From assembly GCF_000731985.1 (NCBI RefSeq), contig NZ_JNCS01000003.1, positions 124,001 through 188,000 of the forward strand: a stretch of DNA of 64,000 nucleotides, given 5' to 3'. The stretch's first letter is position 1, and every line of letters begins with the position of its first letter. Of this stretch, positions 17,652 through 26,270 are shown piece by piece. Source of the stretch: Natrinema altunense. GTDB taxonomy: Archaea; Halobacteriota; Halobacteria; Halobacteriales; Natrialbaceae. The notes beneath the pieces were generated by a model. That model was given only the letters and a program-made list of their open reading frames with translations, did no database searches and had not been told where the DNA came from. Position numbers and translations under genes: made by a program.

Positions 17652-19387
17652 GCGACGGCTCCAGGCAGCGCCTGATCCACGTCGGCGAGACGGCCGACGG
17701 AGCCGACCTGCAGTTGCCCGTCGTCGAACTCCTCACCGGTCGCGGGTTCGTCACCGGCAAGTCCGGCTCGGGGAAGTCAAACACCGCGTCGGTGATCGCC
17801 GAAGAATTGCTCGAGGCCGGGTATCCCCTGCTCATCGTCGACACGGACGGGGAGTACTACGGGCTCAAAGAGGAGTACGAGATGCTCCACGCGGGGGCCG
17901 ACGAGGAGTGTGACATCCAGATCGGACCGGAACACGCCGAGCAGATGGCGACGCTGGCGCTCGAGGAGAACGTGCCGGTCATCCTCGACGTGTCGGGGTA
18001 TCTCGACGAGGACGTCGCGGACGAACTCCTGCGGAAGATCGCCCGGCAGCTGTTCGTCAAGGAGAAGAAGCTGAAGAAGCCGTTCCTGCTGGTCGTCGAG
18101 GAGGTCCACGAGTACATCCCGGAGGGCGGCGGCGTCGGCGAGACCGGCAACCTGCTGATCAAGATCAGCAAACGCGGACGCAAACACGGCCTGGGAATCG
18201 TGGGGATCAGCCAGCGGCCGGCCGACGTGAAGAAGGACTTCATCACGCAGGCCAACTGGTTGGTCTGGCACCGCCTGACCTGGGACAACGACACCAAGGT
18301 CGTCGGTCGGATCATCGACACCGAGTATTCGGAACTCGTCTCGGATCTCGACGACGGGCAGGCGTTCGTCCAGACCGACTGGACCGAAGTCGACGTCCGG
18401 AAGATCCAGTTTCGCCGGAAGCGGACCTTCGACGCCGGGGCGACGCCCGGCCTGGACGACTTCGAGCGCCCCGAACTCAAGTCCGTCTCCGACGCGCTGG
18501 TCGGCGACCTCCAGCAGATCTCGGAGCGCAAGGACCGCGAACAGGACCGGATTCAGGAACTCGAGGCCGAACTCGAGAAAAAGCAACAACGGATCGAGAC
18601 GTTGGAGGACGACCTCGCCTCGGCGCGGGACGTCTCGAGTGCGGCCAGACAGATGGCCGACGCCTTGCAGAACACCGACACGATCCAGTCGCAGCTCCCC
18701 GGCGGCGGCGAGGACTTGCGCCGACTCCACGAGGAGATCGCCGACCTCGAGACCGAGCGAGACGAACTCGAGGCGGACCTCGACGCGCGCGACGACCGTA
18801 TCGAACACCTCGAGGAGCAGCTTGCGGATCGGGCAGCGGAAGTCGATCGGCTCCGGGACGAAAACAGGCAGTTGCGCGCGGTCGTCCGCGACCTCGAGCG
18901 CGAGGAGCGTCCCGAACGGGATGTCGACGATGCGACGGTCGGGGCCGAGGAGAGCGGTACCGACGCGGACGGGACGGCGATCGTCCAGGCCGGCGGTGAC
19001 GACATCGAGTTCGGATACACGCCCGCCGACGCGGACGCGGCGTCGGAGCCGGACACGGTGGACGAGCCGGGGTCCAGCGTCGCGGACGAGGAACGCGACC
19101 GCACGGAACTGCTCGAGACCCAGGGGATCGGCGAGCGCGTCACCCGCGCGTGCGAGGGGTCGCAGTGTTCGCGCGAGACGGCCGTGGCGGTTCTGCGCGT
19201 GTTCGCGCGACACGGTCCGCTGGAGACGGCGGCCGTCGCGGCTCGCGTCGACCGATCGCGGGTCGCAGTCCAGAGTCTCGTCTCGGAGCTCCGGACGGAC
19301 GGGTTGCTCGAGCGGTCCGGCGAACGGACGTACGCGCTGGCCGACGACGTGCGGGCGGAACTGCCGGCTGCGGCGGCAGGCGAGTAA
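17648..19387 (+). CDS. HerA-like ATPase with coiled coil and C-terminal winged helix
   Basis: The 579-residue product has an N-terminal HerA/FtsK-type ATPase with Walker A GKSGSGKSN (37-45), Walker B FLLVVEEVHEY (146-156) and a sensor-like GISQRP segment (186-191). A long coiled coil spans about 285-430. An acidic low-complexity linker leads to a winged-helix domain at about 490-575 (RETAVAVLRVFARHGPLETAAVAARVDRS). HerA-type motors pump DNA with partner nucleases such as NurA, but no nuclease gene is next to it here. The coiled coil suggests multimerisation and the winged helix DNA binding. It follows the XPB-like helicase by 155 bp. The GTG start yields the expected β-barrel N-terminus (LIHVGETADGADLQLPV). 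Confidence 0.85.
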   Translation: MSDGSRQRLIHVGETADGADLQLPVVELLTGRGFVTGKSGSGKSNTASVIAEELLEAGYPLLIVDTDGEYYGLKEEYEMLHAGADEECDIQIGPEHAEQMATLALEENVPVILDVSGYLDEDVADELLRKIARQLFVKEKKLKKPFLLVVEEVHEYIPEGGGVGETGNLLIKISKRGRKHGLGIVGISQRPADVKKDFITQANWLVWHRLTWDNDTKVVGRIIDTEYSELVSDLDDGQAFVQTDWTEVDVRKIQFRRKRTFDAGATPGLDDFERPELKSVSDALVGDLQQISERKDREQDRIQELEAELEKKQQRIETLEDDLASARDVSSAARQMADALQNTDTIQSQLPGGGEDLRRLHEEIADLETERDELEADLDARDDRIEHLEEQLADRAAEVDRLRDENRQLRAVVRDLEREERPERDVDDATVGAEESGTDADGTAIVQAGGDDIEFGYTPADADAASEPDTVDEPGSSVADEERDRTELLETQGIGERVTRACEGSQCSRETAVAVLRVFARHGPLETAAVAARVDRSRVAVQSLVSELRTDGLLERSGERTYALADDVRAELPAAAAGE

Positions 19388-19513
19388 CGGAGCGCGACCG
19401 ATCGAATCGAGACGATCGGTCGGTGCTACAAGTCACCACTGACAGTCACTACACCCCCAACCGCATGACGGCGTCGTAGCCAGTGTGTCCATCGTTCCAG
19501 TGGCGACGACACC

Positions 19514-20635
19514 TCACGTTCGAAGCCGATCGTCGACCGCCTCGATGGCCGACGGCTCGATCCCCTGATGGACGGGAAGCGCGACGAGACCGTCCGCGAG
19601 TCGGATCGACGTCTCGTACGTGTCGTCCTCGCGGACGGCCTCGCGGAGGATCGGCCAGGAGTGGGCACCGACGACGCCACGCTCCTCGAGCGCCGCGAGA
19701 AACGAGTCGCGATCGGGCGTCCGGACGGGGAACTCGTACGGGCTGATGCCCTCCGGCAGTCGGTCGAAGAGCGGCGTCACGCCCTCACGATCGGCGACGA
19801 CTCGCCGCCACGCACGGAAGTTCGCCCGACGAGCGGCCCGGATCGCGTCCGGGTCGACGGCGTCGGCGACGATCGCGGACAGCTTCGACATCGGGACTTT
19901 GGCGGCCTCGTATCGGCCGTCCGGGTCCACGGACGACGAGTCCGCCGTCCCGTCCGCGAGGAGTGCCTCGACCGAGCGGTACAGCGACGGGCTGGTCCGA
20001 AGGACCCGTTCGGCGATCGAGGCGGCCACGAACCGGCAATCAGCGGTCGCGATGCGATTCGATCGGCCCGCCAGCGACGAGGGCGCGAACTGCGCTGTGA
20101 CCGTCTCGTCCGTACAGTAGAGGACCGCCCCGTCGGGGACTGGAAGGAGTTTCCGCAGCGTCGTGATGCCGAGGTCGCCGTGCGTTCCGAGCAGGGTCCC
20201 GTCACGGACGCTCAGCGGTGCGTGCGCGTTGTCGTCGACGTGGTAGCAGTCGTACTCGTCGGTCAGCGCGGCGATCCGCTCGAGGCCGGGCTGGGGGAAG
20301 CCGAAGTAGTTGACCGACACGATGGCGGCGGTGTCGGCGTCGATCCGGGCCTCGAGATCGGCGATGTCCGGTGCGAGCGACTCCTCGATGGCGTAGTACC
20401 GCGACTCGAGGCCGAGTTCGTGGAACGGCTCGACGACGGCGGGCGAGAGGAAGGCGGGAACGACGACGTTGTCGCCGGGTTCGACGAGTCCGGCGAGCCC
20501 GTCCCGGAGTGCGACTTTCCCCGAACCGTAGTACGTGTGCATGCTGTCGGGCGCGTGCCGGTCGATGAACGCATCGATCCCCGCCCCCGTCCCCGAAAGC
20601 GACGCGTCGAACACGGACGGGGTGGCATCGATCAT
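19514..20635 (-). CDS. DegT/DnrJ/EryC1/StrS-type PLP aminotransferase
   Basis: This 373-residue enzyme shows the PLP fold: substrate entry motif YGSGKVAL (36-43), the cofactor aspartate in DDNAHA (134-139), and the Schiff-base lysine Lys162 in TTLRKLLP. Relatives transaminate nucleotide-linked keto-sugars to amino-sugars for surface glycans. This member is diverged; the loop around Lys162 differs from the usual GxxSFxxxK form, so an unusual sugar substrate is possible. It is divergent from the AlkP-type phosphodiesterase gene and fits the glycan context. The start is the ATG at 20635. Confidence 0.82.
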   Translation of the reverse strand: MIDATPSVFDASLSGTGAGIDAFIDRHAPDSMHTYYGSGKVALRDGLAGLVEPGDNVVVPAFLSPAVVEPFHELGLESRYYAIEESLAPDIADLEARIDADTAAIVSVNYFGFPQPGLERIAALTDEYDCYHVDDNAHAPLSVRDGTLLGTHGDLGITTLRKLLPVPDGAVLYCTDETVTAQFAPSSLAGRSNRIATADCRFVAASIAERVLRTSPSLYRSVEALLADGTADSSSVDPDGRYEAAKVPMSKLSAIVADAVDPDAIRAARRANFRAWRRVVADREGVTPLFDRLPEGISPYEFPVRTPDRDSFLAALEERGVVGAHSWPILREAVREDDTYETSIRLADGLVALPVHQGIEPSAIEAVDDRLRT

Positions 20636-20877
20636 ACGAAGCGGCGGGCGGGGAAACCAGTAGTAGAGACGATCATCGACGTAAGACGGACCCGGCCGTG
20701 GCCTTAGTGATAGGGGCGATACAGCCCGCGGTCGCGTGCCAATCGAGTATTACAGTCAGCCGACGCGATCGACACTCACGCCGTTTGAACTGCTATTCCG
20801 TCCGTAGAACCGCCAGTGCGAACTTACAGTCGGCCAGCAGTTGCATAACAAAGCACGGGCGAACGGACAACGCTGCC

Positions 20878-22506
20878 ATGGCAGGTTCGACCGACAACGA
20901 AGACCTTCGTCTGCTCGTCGTCGGGCTGGACGCCGGCTGTCGGCCGGTGCTCGAGCCCTTGTTCGAGTCGGGCGAACTTCCTACCCTGGAGGGGCTGTTC
21001 GATCGCGGAACGGCGGGACCGCTCGAGTCCCAAATCCCGCCGTGGACGGCCAGCGCCTGGCCGTCGCTGTACACTGGCAAGAACCCGGGCAAACACGGCG
21101 TCTACGACTTCCTCTCGTTCGACGGCTACGAGTGGGACGTCGTCAACGCGACCCACGTCAGGGCGCGGCCGGTCTGGGAACTCCTGAGCGACCACGGGTT
21201 CTCGAGTGTGGTCGTCAACGTGCCCGTGACCCATCCAGCGCGGGCGTTCGACGGCGCGTTGATTCCGGGTCTGACCGCCCCCGAGAACCCGGACTGCCAC
21301 CCCGACGGGATTCTCGAGGACGTGAAACTCGCCTGCGGCGGCGAGTACTGGGTCTATCCGCAGAGCGGGCCGGCACCCGACCGGTCGATCGAGGGGTACG
21401 AGCGGACGATCGAACTCCGAGGAAACGCGTTTCGCTATCTCACACGCCGGATCGATCCCGATTTCGGCTTCCTCCAGTTCCAGCAAACCGACTCGGTGTT
21501 TCACGAACGACCCGGGGACAAACGGGCGATCGAGGCGGTCTACCGCGAGGTCGACAGACAGCTCGCGGCGACCATCGAGCGAACCGAGCCCGAGAACGTG
21601 CTGGTCGTCAGCGACCACGGGATGGGAAAGGTGACCGGCGACGAGTTCCGGGTCAACGAGTTCCTCCGCGAGCGCGGCTACGTGAGCGCTCGGAGCGGCG
21701 GCGACGGGATGCCCGACTGGTCGAAGTCCTGGGAGAACGATCTGCTCGAGGGAGCCGAGCCCGGCGATCACACGGCGGGCCCGCTCGAGCGGGCGATGAA
21801 CCTCGCCGCGGGCGTCGGGCTCACGACCCAGCGGGTGGCGAGCGCGCTCGACCGCGTCGGGCTGAAAGAACCGATCGGCAAGCGCGTCCCGGACGACGTG
21901 ATTCGGGCCGGGAGCGAACAGGTCGACTTCCCCGAGTCGAGCGCCTACGTCCGCTCGAAGAGCGAACTCGGCGTCCGGATCAATCTCGCGGGCCGCGAGC
22001 CGAGCGGACAGGTACCGCCCGAGGAGTACGAGCCCGTCCGCGAGGAACTCATCGAGACGCTGTCGGCCGTCCGAACGCCCGACGGAACCCGGATGTTCGA
22101 CGCCGTCGAACCGAGGGAGCACTACTTCGACGGCCCGCACGTCGACGCGGCACCCGATATCGTGACGGTTCCCCGGGCGTTCGACACGGCGATCGACGCC
22201 ACCCTCGGAACGGCGCAGTTCGGCGAACCGATGGAGCCGTGGAATCACAAGCGCACCGGCGTCGTCGCGGCCGCTGGACCGGCATTCGACGAGTCCGCCG
22301 CCCTCGAGGGGGCGACGATTTTCGATATCGCGCCGACGATCTGCTCGCTCTTCGACGTCCCGATCGACGCCGCGATGGACGGGGCCCCGCTCCCGGTCGT
22401 CGACAGGACTGCGGAGCGATCGTACCCGGCGTACGATCCGGAGCCGATCACCGCGACCGACGACGAAACGGTCGAAAACCGGCTGTCCGATCTGGGATAT
22501 CTATGA
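20878..22506 (+). CDS. Type I phosphodiesterase/nucleotide pyrophosphatase-like (AlkP superfamily)
   Basis: The 542-residue protein opens LLVVGLDAGCRPV, where an Asp would bind metal, and has PPWTASAWPSLYTGKNPGKHGVYDF, the nucleophile region of AlkP-type phosphodiesterases. VSDHGMG supplies further metal ligands. Family members hydrolyse phosphodiesters or transfer phospho-groups, and haloarchaeal copies often sit in glycan clusters. It ends in LSDLGYL, a tail shared with two other proteins in this window. The ATG at 20878 is preferred because the upstream in-frame sequence is basic and non-coding in character. The last four bases overlap the next gene (ATGA), so the two are translationally coupled. 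Confidence 0.85.
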   Translation: MAGSTDNEDLRLLVVGLDAGCRPVLEPLFESGELPTLEGLFDRGTAGPLESQIPPWTASAWPSLYTGKNPGKHGVYDFLSFDGYEWDVVNATHVRARPVWELLSDHGFSSVVVNVPVTHPARAFDGALIPGLTAPENPDCHPDGILEDVKLACGGEYWVYPQSGPAPDRSIEGYERTIELRGNAFRYLTRRIDPDFGFLQFQQTDSVFHERPGDKRAIEAVYREVDRQLAATIERTEPENVLVVSDHGMGKVTGDEFRVNEFLRERGYVSARSGGDGMPDWSKSWENDLLEGAEPGDHTAGPLERAMNLAAGVGLTTQRVASALDRVGLKEPIGKRVPDDVIRAGSEQVDFPESSAYVRSKSELGVRINLAGREPSGQVPPEEYEPVREELIETLSAVRTPDGTRMFDAVEPREHYFDGPHVDAAPDIVTVPRAFDTAIDATLGTAQFGEPMEPWNHKRTGVVAAAGPAFDESAALEGATIFDIAPTICSLFDVPIDAAMDGAPLPVVDRTAERSYPAYDPEPITATDDETVENRLSDLGYL

Positions 22507-23513
22507 GCGTGGACATCCGCGCCCTCGATCCACGGACCGATGCCGACGAGTGGAACCGCTACGTCGAGCGCTCCGACGGAACGAACCCCTTCTTCCGGGC
22601 CGAGGCGCTCCGGTTGCAGGCCGAGGACACCGGCACGACGCCCTATCTGCTCGCTGGCTTCAAAGGCCAGGAGCCGGTCGGCGTCTTTCCCGTCTTCGAA
22701 TACACGAAGGGGCCGGTCACCGGTGCGTTCTCGCCGGCTCCCCACTCGTGGACGTCGTACCTCGGTCCCGCCTTGCTCAACGTCGACAAACTCAAACAAC
22801 GGAAGGCCGACCGGCGAACCAAACGCTTCATCGAGGGCTGTCTCGAGCGGATCGACGACGAAATCGCGCCGCTGTACAGCAAGTTCGTCACGGCGGAGTT
22901 CGACGACATCCGGCCGTTCGTCTGGAACGAGTACGACGTCGAACCCGGCCACACGTACGTCGTCGATCTCGAGGGCAGCGAGGACGCGTTACTGAAACGG
23001 TTCAGCAGCGACGCGCGGAGTAACATCCGGAACGCCGACGGGGACCGCTACACGATCGCGGAGGGCGACACCGACGACGTTGCGCGCATCGTCGAAAAGG
23101 TCCGCGACCGCTACGAGAGCCAGGGCCAACCGTTCCGGCTGAGCACCGACTTCGCACGGTCGCTCCACGAGATGCTCCCCGAGGGCGCGATTCGGCCCTA
23201 CGTCTGTCGCGTCGACGGCGAGTTCCTCGGCGGCATCCTCGTCGTCGAGTCCGACCGGACGCGGTATCGATGGCAGGGCGGCGTCAAGCCGGACGCCGAC
23301 GTCGACATCGCGATCAACGACCTGTTAGACTGGCACGTCATGCGCGACGGCCTGCACGGCGGCATCGACGAGTACGACCTCGTCGGGGCCGGTGTCCCGA
23401 GCATCAACCGCTACAAGGCGAAGTTCAACCCCCGCCTCGAGATCCAGTACGAGATCACGGCCGGCGCGTTCGGGATCGACCTGCTCGTCGATCGGTATCA
23501 GAAACACCGGTAG
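22503..23513 (+). CDS. FemAB/GNAT-like peptidyl- or acyltransferase
   Basis: This 336-residue protein resembles the BioF2/FemAB-like acetyltransferase group. It has an N-terminal GNAT-like half (PRTDADEWNRYVERSDGTNPFF, then YLLAGFKGQEPVGVFPVFEY) and a C-terminal half with RPYVCRVDGEFLGGILVV and the terminal YKAKFNPRLEIQYEI. FemAB-type proteins attach amino acids or acyl groups to cell-wall or polysaccharide precursors. In an archaeon lacking murein the acceptor is unknown. Its ATG overlaps the stop of the phosphodiesterase gene, so both probably act on the same envelope molecule. Confidence 0.8.
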   Translation: MSVDIRALDPRTDADEWNRYVERSDGTNPFFRAEALRLQAEDTGTTPYLLAGFKGQEPVGVFPVFEYTKGPVTGAFSPAPHSWTSYLGPALLNVDKLKQRKADRRTKRFIEGCLERIDDEIAPLYSKFVTAEFDDIRPFVWNEYDVEPGHTYVVDLEGSEDALLKRFSSDARSNIRNADGDRYTIAEGDTDDVARIVEKVRDRYESQGQPFRLSTDFARSLHEMLPEGAIRPYVCRVDGEFLGGILVVESDRTRYRWQGGVKPDADVDIAINDLLDWHVMRDGLHGGIDEYDLVGAGVPSINRYKAKFNPRLEIQYEITAGAFGIDLLVDRYQKHR

Positions 23514-23583
23514 CGTAGTCCGACGGCGACCGTCCCAGTCGACCGGTCGTCCTATCGGGTTCAATCCGTCGGGTGCACGGTCC

Positions 23584-23883
23584 CTACGCCGCGAGCTGAT
23601 ACTTCGACTGGCGAGCGTCCTCGAGACAGGCGCGGCTGGTGATCAAGTCCTGCTCCTCGAGTTTCCCCAGCGCGTAGCGGACGGTTCGGGAACAGAGCCG
23701 CGACTCGGCTGCGATCCCCTCCTGGGTCAGCGGTGCTTCGTACTCGAGGACCTTGTAGACCAGTTTCGCGCTGGGCGGGAGTTCGGAGAGGCCGTCATCA
23801 CGGTCCCACTCGTCTCCGCCGTCGCCGCGGTCGTCGGTCTCGCCGTCCCCATCGAGTTCGGCGTCCGGTTCGGTCGTGCTCAT
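23584..23883 (-). CDS. Small winged-helix (MarR/ArsR-like) regulator
   Basis: This 99-residue protein has about 35 acidic disordered residues followed by a winged helix (PPSAKLVYKVLEYEAPLTQEGI, then SRTVRYALGKLEEQDLI). The fold is typical of small haloarchaeal MarR/TrmB-like DNA-binding proteins. No ligand domain is present, so it probably acts as a dimeric repressor or activator. It converges on the FemAB-like gene. The ATG at 23883 precedes a typical acidic leader. Targets are unknown. Confidence 0.82.
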   Translation of the reverse strand: MSTTEPDAELDGDGETDDRGDGGDEWDRDDGLSELPPSAKLVYKVLEYEAPLTQEGIAAESRLCSRTVRYALGKLEEQDLITSRACLEDARQSKYQLAA

Positions 23884-24232
23884 CGGTGTCGACCACTCCG
23901 TTCGGCCCGCGAGCGGTCGGCGTAGGGGACTCGGGAGGACGGTCGCTCGTCGCTTCTCACGTCGGTCGGTCGAGGCCGCGGCGCGGGTCCGTCGGCCGCC
24001 GGAGCACGTCCGGCGGCGGAAGGCTCTGCCGGTCTCATTCTCGCTCGAGCGTACCGGCCAGACTCATATAGACAGCCCCGACAGTTCAGAAATATAGGGG
24101 GCGACTAACGCTCGGTCGTCGCCAGCCCGGCCGAGGCGCGCCGTCACGAACGGCGGTCGCCGGGCGTGCCTCGAGACGACGACACAGCGGCGATGCACGG
24201 ACCGAAACCGCGGCCGACTTCGTGGTTAACCC

Positions 24233-24243
24233 GTGCATAGTAA
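24233..24243 (+). promoter_or_regulatory. Promoter element of glmM shared across the amino-sugar locus
   Basis: GTGCATAGTAA begins 37 nt before the glmM ATG. Near-identical GTCTATAGTAA elements lie 38 nt before the small zinc-protein start (25914-25924, minus) and 38 nt before the leader ORF ahead of glmS (28635-28645, minus). This is a TATA box with extended shared bases. Confidence 0.6.
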
Positions 24244-24250
24244 GGCACTC

Positions 24251-24268
24251 GCCGCTCTCAAGAGCGGC
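24251..24268 (+). promoter_or_regulatory. Perfect inverted repeat abutting the glmM start codon
   Basis: GCCGCTCT-CA-AGAGCGGC is an 18-bp dyad with perfect 8-bp arms ending one base before the ATG at 24270. It covers the predicted transcription start. It could be an operator for a dimeric repressor or, if transcribed, a hairpin hiding the start codon. Confidence 0.5.
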
Positions 24269-24269
24269 T

Positions 24270-25595
24270 ATGTTCGGAACCAGCGGCATTCGGGGACGGG
24301 TCGGGAGCGACGTAACGGCGGAGCTGGCACTGTCGGTCGGTCGAGCGGTTGCCTCGGAGGGATACGAGCGCGTCGTCGTCGGTCGCGACGTCCGTGAGAG
24401 CGGTTCGATGCTCGTCGACGCGGTCAGCGCGGGGCTGTGCGAGTGCGGGGCGGACGTGATCACGGTCGGCGTCGAGGCGACGCCGACGGTCGCGCGGGCG
24501 ATCACCCACCTCGATGCCGACGCGGGCGTCGTCGTCACGGCATCGCACAACCCGGCGACGGACAACGGGATCAAACTCTGGACACCCTCGGGGAAGGCGT
24601 TCGGACCCGACCAGCGCGAGGCGATCGAGCAACGGATCCGGGAGGACGACTACGATCTCGCAGCGTGGGACGGCGTCGGCGATCGGTCACATCGGACCGG
24701 CGTTCGGGACCGGCACGCCGACGCGCTCCGGACGGCGGTCGCCCTCGAGCGATCGCCGAGCGTCGTGGTGGATAGCGGTACCGGTGCCGGCGGCGTGACG
24801 GCGGCGGTCCTCGACGATCTCGGATGTCGGGTGCGGACGCTGAACGGGCAGGAGGACGGCTCGTTCCCCGGCCGGCCAAGCGAACCGACCGAGGAAACCC
24901 TCGAGACCCTGTCGACGCTCGTCGCGGAAACCGACGCCGAGGTGGGAATCGCACACGACGGCGACGCCGACCGGATGGTCGCGGTCGACGAAACGGGATC
25001 GTTCGTGCCGAAGGACGTCCTTCTCGCCATCTTCGCCGGAGAAGCGGCGGGTGAGGGCGACCGCGTCGCCGCTCCCGTCGACACCAGTCTCGCCGTCGAC
25101 GACGTACTGGACGGCGTCGGCGCGTCGCTGACCCGGACGCGAGTCGGAGACGTCTACGTCGCGGAGCGGACGACCGAACCCGACGTCGTCTTCGGCGGGG
25201 AGCCGAGCGGTGCCTGGATCTGGCCCGAGGAGACGCGGTGCCCGGACGGGCCGCTGGCGGCCTGCAAACTGGTCGAACTGGTCGCCGACGGGGGGCCGTT
25301 GTCCGATCGCGTCGCCGGAATCGATCGGTATCCGATCCGGCGAACGTCCCTCGACGTCGCGGATAAAACGGCGGTTATGGCCGACGTGACTGCGCGCGTT
25401 CGAGCGCGATACGAGGAGGTCGATACGCTCGACGGCGTCAGAGTCGAGACCGAGGACGGCTGGTTCCTGCTTCGCGCCAGCGGAACTCAACCGCTGATCC
25501 GGGTAACCGCGGAAGCGCGGTCGGAATCGGCCGCGGCGGACCTGTTCGAGACCGCGAAGGGGCTCGTCACCGAGACGACGGCGGCAGACCACTGA
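24270..25595 (+). CDS. glmM: Phosphoglucosamine mutase (alpha-D-phosphohexomutase)
   Basis: The 441-residue enzyme has the family landmarks. The N-terminal MFGTSGIRGR is followed by the phosphoserine loop TASHNP with catalytic Ser92, the metal-binding loop DGDADR (230-235), the sugar-binding GGEPSG, and the phosphate-binding RASGTQPLIRV near the C-terminus. It interconverts glucosamine-6-phosphate and glucosamine-1-phosphate for UDP-GlcNAc synthesis. Phosphomannomutase is the main alternative within this family, but glmS 1 kb away favours GlmM. The ATG at 24270 is preferred because MFGTSGIRG is the canonical N-terminus. Confidence 0.88.
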   Translation: MFGTSGIRGRVGSDVTAELALSVGRAVASEGYERVVVGRDVRESGSMLVDAVSAGLCECGADVITVGVEATPTVARAITHLDADAGVVVTASHNPATDNGIKLWTPSGKAFGPDQREAIEQRIREDDYDLAAWDGVGDRSHRTGVRDRHADALRTAVALERSPSVVVDSGTGAGGVTAAVLDDLGCRVRTLNGQEDGSFPGRPSEPTEETLETLSTLVAETDAEVGIAHDGDADRMVAVDETGSFVPKDVLLAIFAGEAAGEGDRVAAPVDTSLAVDDVLDGVGASLTRTRVGDVYVAERTTEPDVVFGGEPSGAWIWPEETRCPDGPLAACKLVELVADGGPLSDRVAGIDRYPIRRTSLDVADKTAVMADVTARVRARYEEVDTLDGVRVETEDGWFLLRASGTQPLIRVTAEARSESAAADLFETAKGLVTETTAADH

Positions 25596-25679
25596 GGACA
25601 GCGAGGAACGGTCCGAGTCAGTTCGGTACCGGGACGGTAGCGCCAGCGGCGCTCGAGGGGGGACATCCGGACGGACCGG

Positions 25680-25886
25680 CTATCTGGCTTCTTCGGGAAT
25701 GAAATCGGAGGTCTTCATCTCGCGGTACGTCGCACAGTCGGGACAGGCGTGGACGACGTCGCGGTTATCACCGAATACGCGGGCGAACTGACGCGTCACC
25801 TGGTTGCCGCAGTTGACACAGCGAGGGGCGCTCGTTTGCGATCGTGACGACATCGGCGTCCACTTCGCGGATTGATCCGTCGACAT
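25680..25886 (-). CDS. Small zinc-finger protein (DUF7563-like)
   Basis: This 68-residue protein has two CxxC pairs (CVNCG and CPDCA) separated by NQVTRQFARVFGDNRDVVHA. The pattern matches small haloarchaeal DUF7563 proteins, which look like zinc-binding regulators or RNA/protein adaptors. I place the start at the ATG at 25886 because the TATA element sits 38 nt upstream; a shorter start at 25853 (MSSRSQ) is possible. It lies between glmM and glmS and shares a promoter element with both, so a role in amino-sugar regulation is a reasonable guess. Confidence 0.75.
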   Translation of the reverse strand: MSTDQSAKWTPMSSRSQTSAPRCVNCGNQVTRQFARVFGDNRDVVHACPDCATYREMKTSDFIPEEAR

Positions 25887-25913
25887 CAACAGCCCGTACC
25901 GACAGAACGGTAT

Positions 25914-25924
25914 TTACTATAGAC
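25914..25924 (-). promoter_or_regulatory. Shared TATA element of the small zinc-protein gene
   Basis: On the minus strand GTCTATAGTAA starts 38 nt before the ATG at 25886. The same eleven bases at the same distance precede the leader ORF of glmS. Confidence 0.65.
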
Positions 25925-26252
25925 TCCATAATCAATTGGCTCGCCGTTAGTCAGCGCTTTCGCCCGTGATCTACCAGTGAACAAGACACTCGGAATATCG
26001 AGAGTGTCAACGCCTCGCGTGCGAGAAATAGAGTATTTCGGACGAGTAATCCGATATTACGCGATCGAAACATCGGCTACCGGCCGGACGGTGAGGCAGC
26101 ATCGAACGAGTCGGGCGACCCTCCCACTCTCCGGGCCGTCGATAGATGCCGTCGGGGTCGTCCGCTCGAGCACCGGTCCGGTAGCGATCCGGGATCGACC
26201 GTAGCTATCAGGTGTGCCCTTTATATTACGGGCGATTCCTAGTTCAATTGGA

Positions 26253-26270
26253 GGGTATCGGTCGATACCC
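26253..26270. repeat. Perfect 18-bp inverted repeat after an orphan TATA box
   Basis: GGGTATCG-GT-CGATACCC has perfect 8-bp arms with a 2-nt spacer, the same geometry as the dyad at glmM (24251-24268) but a different sequence. It lies about 26 nt after TTTATATTA on the plus strand, where transcription would begin. Confidence 0.45.

Larger units (their letters stand above)
23884..24269. other. Divergent intergenic region upstream of glmM
   Basis: This 386-bp region separates the small regulator (leftward) from glmM (rightward). It contains two AT patches at about 24063-24075 (CATATAGACAG) and 24089-24098 (AGAAATATAG), plus the glmM promoter element and dyad annotated separately. I see no gene. 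Confidence 0.5.

Noticed and set aside
20841-23513. A single 890-codon plus-strand frame
   Set aside because: Only the last 336 codons, from 22503, form a real protein. The upstream part is an Arg-rich shadow of the phosphodiesterase gene in another frame.
25977-26204. GTG-initiated 75-codon frame
   Set aside because: No family resemblance. The composition is Arg/Thr/Ser-rich and it lies in a region with AT-rich patches but no promoter at the right spacing.
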